A stretch of DNA of 9,467 nucleotides from an uncultured Bacteroidales bacterium (GTDB lineage Bacteria; Bacteroidota; Bacteroidia; Bacteroidales; Bacteroidaceae): contig CACZRQ010000014.1 of the NCBI GenBank assembly GCA_902783615.1, positions 1-9,467 of the forward strand. The letters are read 5' to 3'. Below are positions 1 through 6,050 of the stretch, one piece after another (position 1 is the stretch's first letter; each line of letters starts with the position of its first letter). Under the pieces are notes generated by a model that saw only the letters and a program-made list of their open reading frames with translations, made no database searches and was not told where the DNA came from. The translations under genes were made by a program, and so were the position numbers.

Positions 1-10
1 AAAAGAAAAT

Positions 11-84
11 TCTTCCTTAGCTCAGTCGGTTAGAGCATCTGACTGTTAATCAGAGGGTCCTTGGTTCAAGTCCAAGAGGAAGAG
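11..84 (+). tRNA. tRNA-Asn (anticodon GTT), copy 1
   Basis: A full 74-base cloverleaf folds by eye. The acceptor stem TCTTCCT (11-17) pairs with AGGAAGA (77-83). The D arm is GCTC/GAGC, the anticodon stem is TCTGA/TCAGA (38-42/50-54), and the T arm is CTTGG/CCAAG around TTCAAGT. The discriminator base is G84. The seven-base loop CTGTTAA places anticodon GTT at 45-47, which reads Asn codons AAC and AAT. The 3' CCA is not encoded (CTA follows), so it must be added by tRNA nucleotidyltransferase. The gene is identical to the copy at 123-196. The 38-base spacer between them contains a small hairpin, AAGCC-GCAA-GGCTT (87-100). The promoter must lie left of the window. Confidence 0.97.
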
Positions 85-122
85 CTAAGCCGCAAGGCTT
101 TCATATACAGGTTGTTTTTAAT

Positions 123-196
123 TCTTCCTTAGCTCAGTCGGTTAGAGCATCTGACTGTTAATCAGAGGGTCCTTGGTTCAAGTCCAAGAGGAAGAG
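123..196 (+). tRNA. tRNA-Asn (anticodon GTT), copy 2
   Basis: This is an exact copy of the tRNA at 11-84, with the same stems, anticodon GTT and G discriminator, and again no encoded CCA. Identity between the copies extends slightly past the gene ends (8-85 against 120-197) and then stops. This fits a tandem gene duplication kept identical by selection or gene conversion. No promoter-like sequence is evident in the short spacer and a strong terminator follows at once, so the two copies are probably cut from one precursor. Confidence 0.97.
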
Positions 197-240
197 CAAA
201 CAGAGGGGGTGCTGAAGAGCATCCCCTCGTTTGTTTGTCT
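197..240 (+). terminator. Intrinsic terminator of the tRNA-Asn pair
   Basis: GAGGGGGTGCT (203-213) pairs with AGCATCCCCTC (218-228) around a GAAG loop, with one G-U pair. The stem is extended by CAAAC (197-201) with GTTTG (229-233) across a bulged A202. A T-rich run (TTTGTTTGTCT) follows. The hairpin begins directly after the second tRNA discriminator base. Confidence 0.85.
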
Positions 241-264
241 AATCCTCTCTTCAAATAAGGTGGC

Positions 265-304
265 AAAAGAAAAGCCACACCATCTTTATTAGGATAGTGT
301 GGCT
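265..304 (-). terminator. Intrinsic terminator of the STAS/permease operon
   Basis: Read on the minus strand, AGCCACACTATC pairs with GATGGTGTGGCT, giving a 12-bp stem with one G-U pair and an eight-base loop (plus-strand arms 273-284 and 293-304). It is followed by TTTTCTTTT (272 down to 265 on the plus strand). It lies about 20 bases past the stop of the STAS gene. Together with the opposing tRNA terminator at 197-240 it insulates the two convergent units. Confidence 0.82.
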
Positions 305-324
305 CATTCTTTGTTAAGCAATCA

Positions 325-627
325 TCATTTGATGATGAAAAGCTTGTTAAAGCCGGTCATTTCGAATACCTTCTTGATCTCATCGTTGATATTCTTTACA
401 ACCACAGTGCCTTTTCTTGCTTTAACACTCTTCAAGATGCTGATGAAGATGCGCAGACCAGAACTACTGATGTACTCCAGTTCCTGGCAGTCAAGTTCAA
501 CTTCTGTGCAACTAGCATCAATCAGGGGCTGTACATCCTTAGCTGTCTGTACAGCTGCGAGCGTATCGAGGCGCCCGCTAAATTCAGCAATCATCTTGCC
601 TTCTTCTTCTTTAATCGTAGTGTTCAT
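325..627 (-). CDS. STAS-domain anti-sigma factor antagonist (SpoIIAA/RsbV-like)
   Basis: A 100-residue single-domain STAS protein. The domain fills almost the whole chain. The diagnostic stretch is ELDCQELEYISSSGLRIF (about residues 44-61), equivalent to the DSSGL phosphorylation loop of SpoIIAA and RsbV. By that alignment S56, just before G57, is the likely phospho-acceptor, with S55 as the alternative; the usual Asp two residues before it is Ser54 here. In known partner switches the unphosphorylated STAS protein binds the kinase and frees its client, and phosphorylation on Ser reverses this. It is the last gene of a three-gene operon, 26 bases after the permease stop, and a terminator follows. 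The cognate kinase is probably the 149-residue ATPase two genes upstream (2895-2446). The client is unknown, since no sigma factor or SpoIIE-type phosphatase is visible. Fold and family are secure; the biological target is not. Confidence 0.92.
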   Translation of the reverse strand: MNTTIKEEEGKMIAEFSGRLDTLAAVQTAKDVQPLIDASCTEVELDCQELEYISSSGLRIFISILKSVKARKGTVVVKNINDEIKKVFEMTGFNKLFIIK

Positions 628-653
628 TTTTCTAAAAGTTATTTATTTGTTAT

Positions 654-2435
654 TTAATACATTGGAAATATTATCATCACAGTTATTAAGTCCACGGCTA
701 AAAGTATGATATGCATCCACGTACCCATGTGCAGAAAGTCGGTAAACTTGAAGCCACCTGGGCCGAAGATCTGCATGTGGGTAAGCGAGCCTACCGGTGT
801 AGCAAAGCTGATGGTGACCGAAGTCATCAGCGCAATGGTGAAGGGCATGGGCGAACATCCCAATATCACTGCCTGGTGGTAGATGATGGGGAAGAACACT
901 GCTGCTGCCGATACATTGCTGAACAATTCGCTCATCAGAGATGCCAATATACACATCACTACCATCACCATGTATGGGTTTTGGCCACACAGTCTAATGA
1001 TTGGTTCGGAGATGATAGACGCCATTCCTGTGTTAGAAATAGCCGTTGAGAATGCCATCATGGAACCCAATGTCATCAGGTAATTCAAGTCAATATACTT
1101 GGTAACGCTATCCATGCGGCAGCATCCTAGAAACAGCATAGCACCGGCTGCTATCATCGTTGATGTGATCAATGGCACTATCTGGAATGATGAGAGCATG
1201 AACATCAGGATGAGGATGCAGGCCGATACAACGGTGCGCAAACCCAACTGAGGCACGAACTGCGAGTCGAAGAATGTCAACGTTCGCTTGTAAATACTCT
1301 CCAGGTCAGCGTCTTTCTTCGAAGGGCACTCCAGCAGCAGACTGTCGCCTGCTTGCAGCACTACCTCTCGAGGCTGTTCGTCCACTCGTTTACCTTGACG
1401 GGCCACAGCCACCAACACCATATCGTTGTGTCGTTCGAAATTGTTTTTGCTCATGCGTGTGCCTATCAATTCGCTGCCGAAGTTCACGTAGGCTGTACGC
1501 AACTTGCGGTTACTGTCAATTTCATTGATGTTATAAACATGGTGGTCGGCTGCTACCAGTCCGTGGCTCTCCTTCAGTTCCAGCAGTTCGTTGATTTGAC
1601 CTGAGTAAATCAGGCGGTCTCCACCGAAGATAAACTCATCGGGTGGCACAGGTGAGATGACTTCTTTGTCAAATCGCACAATTTCAATCAGCGAACCGCC
1701 TCGCACATTACGCAAACCTGCTTCGTCGATGGTTTTCATCACCGCTTCGTTGTCGGTAGGCACCAGTAGCTCTACCGTATAGTCGCTGGTTTCCTCAAAC
1801 GACAATTCCGGCGATTCGCGGGGTGGAATCCTGTCGCGAAAGATAGTCATTAAAATAATGCCTACCACTGTACATGCTAAACCTGGCACCAATGGTGCAA
1901 ACAAATTCAGCGATTCGCCTGTCTGCTCAATATACAAGCCGGCAATTACCAAGTTGGAAGTATGCCCCAACAAGGTACACATACCACCTAAGGTGGCTGC
2001 ATAACTCAATGGTATCAGCAGTTTGGAAGGAGTAATGGACAACTTGCGCGCCCATATTTTCACTAAGTCAATGAACAAATGGGTTACTTCTGTACAACCC
2101 AACATGGCACTCAAGGTGGCGGCTGGCCCCATGAGTTTGATAATGGCCATCTTGTAGGATGACGGGTCACCCAACAGATGCTTGCTCAGCCAGTAAAAGA
2201 GGCCTGTACTCATCATGCCCGCCAACACCACAAAGAAAGCACTGGTCACGATAATTGCCTCTGATCCAAATGACTCCAAAACATCCCTCTCGGTGATGAC
2301 ACCGGTAGCCAAAAGGAACGTAACAGCACTTAGGAATGTCACTTCTGCAGGCACGCGTGCGCGTACCAACAGATAGAAAATGCCTATTATCATTAAGATA
2401 ATCAGCCAAATTTGTACAGACAGCCCTAAGAACAT
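654..2435 (-). CDS. SLC13/DASS-type permease with two internal TrkA-C domains
   Basis: An inner-membrane transporter of 593 residues in the usual layout for this family. An N-terminal membrane half (about 7-200) is followed by a cytosolic insert with two RCK_C/TrkA-C-like domains (about 218-290 and 310-372) and a C-terminal membrane half (about 398-592). Family marks include SITPSKLLIPLSYAATLGG (133-151), GHTSNLVI (157-164), ELFSNVSAAAVFFP (503-516) and FATPVGSLTHMQIFGPGGF (544-562). Members carry sulfate, dicarboxylates or other anions, usually with Na+. The substrate cannot be named here because the usual first-half NNTP motif reads GCTE (113-116), and His replaces the expected residue at 158 and 553. 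The start at 2435 lies 10 bases after the kinase stop, with AAGAGA just upstream, so the two genes are probably translated from one mRNA. Placement between a kinase and a STAS gene suggests control by, or participation in, partner switching (inference). Confidence 0.9.
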   Translation of the reverse strand: MFLGLSVQIWLIILMIIGIFYLLVRARVPAEVTFLSAVTFLLATGVITERDVLESFGSEAIIVTSAFFVVLAGMMSTGLFYWLSKHLLGDPSSYKMAIIKLMGPAATLSAMLGCTEVTHLFIDLVKIWARKLSITPSKLLIPLSYAATLGGMCTLLGHTSNLVIAGLYIEQTGESLNLFAPLVPGLACTVVGIILMTIFRDRIPPRESPELSFEETSDYTVELLVPTDNEAVMKTIDEAGLRNVRGGSLIEIVRFDKEVISPVPPDEFIFGGDRLIYSGQINELLELKESHGLVAADHHVYNINEIDSNRKLRTAYVNFGSELIGTRMSKNNFERHNDMVLVAVARQGKRVDEQPREVVLQAGDSLLLECPSKKDADLESIYKRTLTFFDSQFVPQLGLRTVVSACILILMFMLSSFQIVPLITSTMIAAGAMLFLGCCRMDSVTKYIDLNYLMTLGSMMAFSTAISNTGMASIISEPIIRLCGQNPYMVMVVMCILASLMSELFSNVSAAAVFFPIIYHQAVILGCSPMPFTIALMTSVTISFATPVGSLTHMQIFGPGGFKFTDFLHMGTWMHIILLAVDLITVMIIFPMY

Positions 2436-2445
2436 AGTCTCTTAA

Positions 2446-2895
2446 TTACAACAATCCTTCAAGGTCAATACCCAAATCCCCACCTTCTGTCTTACGCTTA
2501 TGCAAGGTCAAGATGTTCTTGCCATCTTTTCGCTCGTAGGATACGCTGTCCATGATCTGGCGAACCAGGTGTATGCCCAAACCGCCAATAGGGCGGTCTT
2601 CAACCCCTAATTCCACGTCCACCTCTGCTTTGGCAGTGGGGTCGAAAGCCTTACCACTGTCGCTGATGGTAAACTCAATATCGTCTCCTTCTGCTGACGC
2701 AGTGATGAGCACCTCACCCGTTGTTCCCTCAGGGTAAGCATACTGCATGACGTTGACAACAGCTTCTTCCATGGCAAGTTGCAAACTCATCACCAATGAG
2801 AAATCTATGTCTGCCTCTTCGGCAAATGAGTCTATAAATGCCGATAGCTGAGGCACTTCAGCAATATCATTATGTAATTCAATCGTTCGTTGCAT
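2446..2895 (-). CDS. RsbW/SpoIIAB-like ATP-binding anti-sigma-type serine kinase
   Basis: A 149-residue GHKL ATPase of the HATPase_c_2 type, the class of serine kinases that bind sigma factors and phosphorylate STAS antagonists. The N box is MEEAVVNVMQYAYP (42-55; catalytic E44, Mg-binding N48). The G1 box is ISDSGKAFDP (77-86; D79, G81). The G2 region is GGLGIHLVRQIMD (104-116). The length is typical. A short acidic, Leu-rich tail (about 136-149) extends past the domain. It is the first gene of the operon with the permease (10-base gap) and the STAS protein, which is its likely substrate. A start at 2895 is supported by AAGGAA 12-17 bases upstream and by the natural N-terminus of the domain. 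Whether it holds a sigma factor, the permease or some other client cannot be told from sequence; Bacteroidota generally lack a SigB-type sigma factor, so a non-sigma target is plausible. Confidence 0.9.
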   Translation of the reverse strand: MQRTIELHNDIAEVPQLSAFIDSFAEEADIDFSLVMSLQLAMEEAVVNVMQYAYPEGTTGEVLITASAEGDDIEFTISDSGKAFDPTAKAEVDVELGVEDRPIGGLGIHLVRQIMDSVSYERKDGKNILTLHKRKTEGGDLGIDLEGLL

Positions 2896-2919
2896 AAGCG
2901 TATTATTTCCTTAAAACCA

Positions 2920-2951
2920 CAAAATAATAAAGAAAAACTGAGAACGCCAAA
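2920..2951 (-). promoter_or_regulatory. Candidate promoter of the kinase-permease-STAS operon
   Basis: On the minus strand a TTTG (2951-2948) is followed after 20 bases by TTATTTTG (2927-2920). This is a 7-of-8 match to the Bacteroidota -7 element TAnnTTTG at the expected spacing from a -33 TTTG. Transcription would start near 2913, about 18 bases before the ATG. The region is very AT-rich, so a chance match is possible. Confidence 0.4.
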
Positions 2952-2990
2952 AAAAATATGACTCTTTTTTATTCTTTTTTTGGAAAAGAG
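2949..2990 (-). terminator. Weak candidate terminator after the ComF-family gene
   Basis: On the minus strand CTCTTTT (2990-2984) can pair with AAAAGAG (2968-2962), and a run of eight T follows at 2956-2949. The stem is short and AU-rich, so termination would be partial at best. Its T-run overlaps the -33 part of the candidate promoter for the next operon. Some read-through from the ComF gene into the kinase operon is therefore plausible. Confidence 0.3.
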
Positions 2991-2994
2991 ATTT

Positions 2995-3699
2995 TTAATG
3001 ATCCACGACAGCCACAGTCAGAAAGCTGAATTTGATGTCTGGAACGTCTCGCAAAGCATCGGCACAAGCTGTGAGTGTAGATGAAGTAGTCATCACATCA
3101 TCTATCAGTAGCACATGTTTCCCTGCTAGTTGCGTTGCATTGTTCTTTGCTTGAAATGCTCCTTGCATGTTTTCCTTACGCTGCTGCGCCGACTTGTGCG
3201 TCTGGGTCTCAGTATGGAGTGTGCGCTCCACGGCATCGCAAACCACAGGCAGGCAGATGGCTTTGGCCACTCCTCTTGCCAGAAGCTCGCTTTGGTTGTA
3301 GCCTCGCTGGCGTTGTTTTTTAGGGTGTAGCGGTACAGGAATGATGCAGTCGATGCCACAGAAGAAGTTGGTTTGCTGCATTTCACGAGCCATGAGTTGA
3401 CCTATATCGAAAGCCAGTTGCTTGCGACTGCTATATTTAAATAGGTGAATCATGTAGGCGTAAGGCGACTCTCTCGAATAGAAAAACCAGGCAGCAGCAC
3501 GCTCTACGGGAAACTTTCCCCAAAACTGGCGTGCCATGCGGTTGTCAATCCAGGTGGCATACCTGGTGCGAGGCATCTTGTTGAGACACGACTTGCACAT
3601 CACTTGCTCCTCGATAGGCAATCGGTTGCCACATACTGGGCAATAGTGCGGGAATAACCAATTTATCAGGGGAATACCCCATTTCCTTATCCATTTCAT
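2995..3699 (-). CDS. ComF/GntX-family phosphoribosyltransferase-like protein
   Basis: A 234-residue protein with the standard ComF layout. An N-terminal zinc ribbon CPVCG...CKSC (C20, C23, C35, C38) is followed by a type I phosphoribosyltransferase fold. Family motifs are IIPVPLHPKKQRQRGYNQSELLA (119-141, in two parts around R132-G133), THKSAQQRKENMQGAF (167-182) and the PRPP-binding loop VLLIDDVMTTSSTL (196-209). ComF proteins in competent bacteria help move single-stranded DNA inward during transformation, and GntX in E. coli is linked to gluconate use. The enzymatic reaction, if any, is not settled for the family. The gene is transcribed alone, diverging from nrdD, with a weak terminator and then the kinase operon downstream. 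No other competence gene is visible here, so a role in DNA uptake is only a family-level guess. The start at 3699 gives the usual short hydrophobic lead-in to the zinc ribbon. Confidence 0.9.
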   Translation of the reverse strand: MKWIRKWGIPLINWLFPHYCPVCGNRLPIEEQVMCKSCLNKMPRTRYATWIDNRMARQFWGKFPVERAAAWFFYSRESPYAYMIHLFKYSSRKQLAFDIGQLMAREMQQTNFFCGIDCIIPVPLHPKKQRQRGYNQSELLARGVAKAICLPVVCDAVERTLHTETQTHKSAQQRKENMQGAFQAKNNATQLAGKHVLLIDDVMTTSSTLTACADALRDVPDIKFSFLTVAVVDH

Positions 3700-3726
3700 A
3701 GCGGCATTATTGATGAATTACCGCTG

Positions 3727-3756
3727 CGAAGTTACAACATTGTTTTGAAAAGGCAA
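3727..3756 (-). promoter_or_regulatory. Candidate promoter of the ComF-family gene
   Basis: On the minus strand TTG (3756-3754) precedes TAACTTCG (3734-3727) by 19 bases. The latter is a 7-of-8 match to the Bacteroidota -7 element TAnnTTTG. The start site would fall near 3720. There an inverted repeat AGCGG/CCGCT (3700-3704 and 3721-3725) sits over the short leader and could be a leader hairpin or an operator. Confidence 0.42.
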
Positions 3757-3810
3757 GCAAAATTTTTAAATTTTTTTGGTCGGACAGTGAACAATGTTAC
3801 GGTTTTTTTG

Positions 3811-3818
3811 TACCTTTG
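3811..3818 (+). promoter_or_regulatory. nrdD: -7 element of the nrdDG promoter
   Basis: TACCTTTG is a perfect match to the Bacteroidota -7 consensus TAnnTTTG, and it is preceded by a T-run (3803-3809), as is common in this phylum. No convincing -33 TTTG is seen 19-21 bases upstream. Transcription would start near 3825, leaving a leader of about 110 bases that contains the duplicated 25-base element (3831-3898). No NrdR-box-like palindrome is recognisable nearby. Confidence 0.62.
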
Positions 3819-3830
3819 TAGCCGTGTTCG

Positions 3831-3898
3831 GTTTCCCGAAATGGAAAACTTTGCAAATGAAATTTTTGGAAAAGTTTCCCGAAATGGAAAACTTTGCA
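3831..3898 (+). repeat. Two direct copies of a 25-base element in the nrdD leader
   Basis: The 25 bases at 3831-3855 (starting GTTTCCCGAAATGG and ending CTTTGCA) recur without change at 3874-3898, with 18 bases between the copies. Each copy contains the imperfect palindrome TTTCC-CGAAAT-GGAAA. The 18-base gap supplies a further GGAAAAGTTT, so GGAAAA(C/G)TTT occurs three times (3843, 3868, 3886). TTTGCAAA at 3850-3857 is a perfect palindrome, and its half TGCAAA can pair with TTTGCA at 3893-3898. Each copy also contains an ATG followed by the same four codons (M-E-N-F-A), in different frames. The element lies downstream of the -7 box, so it is transcribed. It may be a paired regulator site, an RNA structure, a leader-peptide start or simply a local duplication. 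Confidence 0.9.
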
Positions 3899-3935
3899 CA
3901 AGCTGGTATCAAAGAAAATTAGATAATATTCAGAT

Positions 3936-6038
3936 ATGATGGAAATAAAAAACTTTACAATTACCAAGCGCGACGGTTCAAAAGACCGCTTCTCTTTAGA
4001 CAAGATTATGAACGCCATTGTAAAGGCGTTTGAGAGTGTGGAACAGCCTGCTGATTTGGGTACTATCTCAAAGATATTGAGTCATTTGGATATGCATGAT
4101 GACATCAAGGTGGAGGATATCCAGAACCAGGTGGAAGAGGCCTTGATGAAAGAAGGCTTCTACAAAGTAGCCAAGTCTTTCATCCTTTATCGCCAGTTGC
4201 ACTCTGAAGATCGTGAGACATTGGAGAAGATGGTTTTCCTTTCAGAATATTGTGACTCGTCGAATGCGGCAACTAGCTCAAAGTATGACGCCAATGCAAA
4301 CGTGGAACATAAAAATATAGCAACTTTGATAGGTGAGTTGCCCAAATCTAATTTTATCCGTCTGAATCGCCGTCTGCTTACCGAACGCATCAAAAAGATG
4401 TATGGAAAGCAGTTGGCCGATGAATACATCAACAAGCTGACACACCACTTTATATATAAGAACGATGAAACAAGTCTGGCGAATTACTGTGCCTCTATCA
4501 CCATGTATCCTTGGCTGATCAGTGGTACTACTTCTATTGGCGGCAATAGCACGGCTCCCACCAACCTCAAGAGTTTCTGTGGTGGGTTCGTAAACATGGT
4601 GTTTATGGTGTCATCCATGCTGGCAGGTGCCTGTGCCACGCCTGAGTTCTTGATGTACATGAACTACTTCATTGGCAAGGAATATGGACTCGACTATTGG
4701 AAGCGTGCCGATGAGCAGGTTGACTTGAGTTTGAAGAAGCGAACCCTCGACAAGGTGATTACCGACTATTTTGAGCAGATTGTCTATTCGCTGAATCAGC
4801 CTACAGGTGCCCGCAACTATCAGGCTGTGTTCTGGAATGTGGCTTATTACGATAAGTATTATTTCGACAGCATCTTTGGCGAGTTCTACTTCCCTGATGG
4901 ATCTAAGCCTGATTGGGAAGGCTTGTCGTGGCTGCAGAAGCGCTTCATGAAGTGGTTTAACAAGGAGCGTACGAAGACGCTGCTGACCTTCCCTGTAGAG
5001 ACCATGGCACTGCTCACCAACAAGGATGGCGAATGCCTGGATTCCGAGTGGGGCGACTTCACCGCAGAGATGTATGCCGAGGGTCACTCGTTCTTCACTT
5101 ACATGAGTGACAATGCCGACTCACTCTCGTCTTGTTGCCGTCTGCGCAACGAGATTACCGACAATGGTTTCAGCTATACCCTCGGTGCAGGTGGCGTTTC
5201 AACGGGTTCGAAGAGTGTGCTTACCATTAATCTGAATCGTTGTGTACAGTATGCAGTGAACCACAGGATAGATTACTTGGAGTATCTGGGCTCAGTCATC
5301 GACCTGTGCCACAAGGTACAGTTGGCTTATAACGAAAATCTCAAGGAACTGCAGGCGCATGGCATGCTGCCGCTGTTCGATGCTGGATATATCAATATTT
5401 CACGTCAGTATCTTACCATCGGTATCAACGGCTTGGTGGAGGCTGCTGAGTTCATGGGACTGAAGATCACGCCTAACGATGATTACCTTCACTTCGTGCA
5501 GGGCATCCTGGGCTTGATAGAGAAATACAATAAACAGTATCGCACCAAGGAGGTGATGTTCAATTGCGAGATGATCCCAGCCGAGAATGTGGGTGTGAAG
5601 CATGCTAAGTGGGACCGTGAAGACGGCTATTTCGTGCCTCGTGACTGTTATAACTCATATTTCTATGTGGTGGAAGACGACTCACTTACCATCTTGGATA
5701 AGTTCAAACTGCATGGCGCTCCTTACATCGAGCACCTCACCGGTGGCTCTGCCCTGCACATGAACCTGGAAGAGCACCTCAGCAAGAACCAGTACAGGCA
5801 GTTGCTCAAGGTGGCAGCCAAGGAGGGATGTAACTACTTTACATTCAATATTCCTAACACCATCTGCAATGATTGCGGAACCATCGATAAGCGATACCTG
5901 CATGAGTGTCCACATTGCCACTCTAAGAACGTGGATTATATGACACGCATCATCGGTTACCTGAAGCGTGTAAGCAACTTCTCACAGGCTCGCCAGGAAG
6001 AGGCTGCTCGCCGCTACTATGCTTCACCAGTGAAATAA
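3936..6038 (+). CDS. nrdD: Anaerobic (class III) ribonucleoside-triphosphate reductase
   Basis: The catalytic subunit that reduces NTPs to dNTPs without oxygen, using a glycyl radical. It is 700 residues long, close to E. coli NrdD (712). An ATP-cone allosteric domain occupies about residues 4-95, with ITKRDGSKDRFSLDKI near its start. The ten-stranded barrel follows, with the active-site region SLSSCCRLRNE (396-406; C400, C401). A zinc site CNDC...CPHC (C644, C647, C658, C661) precedes the glycyl-radical loop RIIGYLKR, where G674 is the predicted radical residue. All key elements are present, so the enzyme should be active. The start is either ATG 3936 or the adjoining ATG 3939; the N-terminus differs by one Met. 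The stop of a short upstream reading frame overlaps this start (TGA at 3937-3939). nrdG follows after 12 bases. The promoter at 3811 and the repeated leader element are the visible control features. Confidence 0.97.
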   Translation: MMEIKNFTITKRDGSKDRFSLDKIMNAIVKAFESVEQPADLGTISKILSHLDMHDDIKVEDIQNQVEEALMKEGFYKVAKSFILYRQLHSEDRETLEKMVFLSEYCDSSNAATSSKYDANANVEHKNIATLIGELPKSNFIRLNRRLLTERIKKMYGKQLADEYINKLTHHFIYKNDETSLANYCASITMYPWLISGTTSIGGNSTAPTNLKSFCGGFVNMVFMVSSMLAGACATPEFLMYMNYFIGKEYGLDYWKRADEQVDLSLKKRTLDKVITDYFEQIVYSLNQPTGARNYQAVFWNVAYYDKYYFDSIFGEFYFPDGSKPDWEGLSWLQKRFMKWFNKERTKTLLTFPVETMALLTNKDGECLDSEWGDFTAEMYAEGHSFFTYMSDNADSLSSCCRLRNEITDNGFSYTLGAGGVSTGSKSVLTINLNRCVQYAVNHRIDYLEYLGSVIDLCHKVQLAYNENLKELQAHGMLPLFDAGYINISRQYLTIGINGLVEAAEFMGLKITPNDDYLHFVQGILGLIEKYNKQYRTKEVMFNCEMIPAENVGVKHAKWDREDGYFVPRDCYNSYFYVVEDDSLTILDKFKLHGAPYIEHLTGGSALHMNLEEHLSKNQYRQLLKVAAKEGCNYFTFNIPNTICNDCGTIDKRYLHECPHCHSKNVDYMTRIIGYLKRVSNFSQARQEEAARRYYASPVK

Positions 6039-6050
6039 GGGAGGGTTGTC

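Noticed and set aside
259..303. Three complementary arms (GTGGC, GCCACAC, GTGTGGC) resembling a switchable terminator
   Set aside because: On the minus strand the competing arm lies downstream of the terminator T-run, so it would be made too late to act as an antiterminator. It is most likely incidental to the strong hairpin.
299..709. A 136-codon open frame on the + strand across the STAS gene and the end of the permease
   Set aside because: It lies opposite a well-supported STAS gene, has no recognisable domain and spans the minus-strand operon terminator; it is an antisense shadow.
3831..3898. CRISPR-like repeat
   Set aside because: There are only two copies with an 18-base gap and no cas genes. 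The position in a leader just upstream of nrdD fits a regulatory or duplicated element better.
3745..3939. A 64-codon + strand frame beginning upstream of the nrdD promoter
   Set aside because: Its start lies before the predicted transcription start and its first part is AT-rich promoter sequence. Only the portion from the ATG at 3841 could be translated from the nrdD mRNA, and that is discussed as a finding.
4611..5087. A 158-codon minus-strand open frame inside nrdD
   Set aside because: nrdD is an intact, motif-complete gene here, and the antisense frame has no family features.
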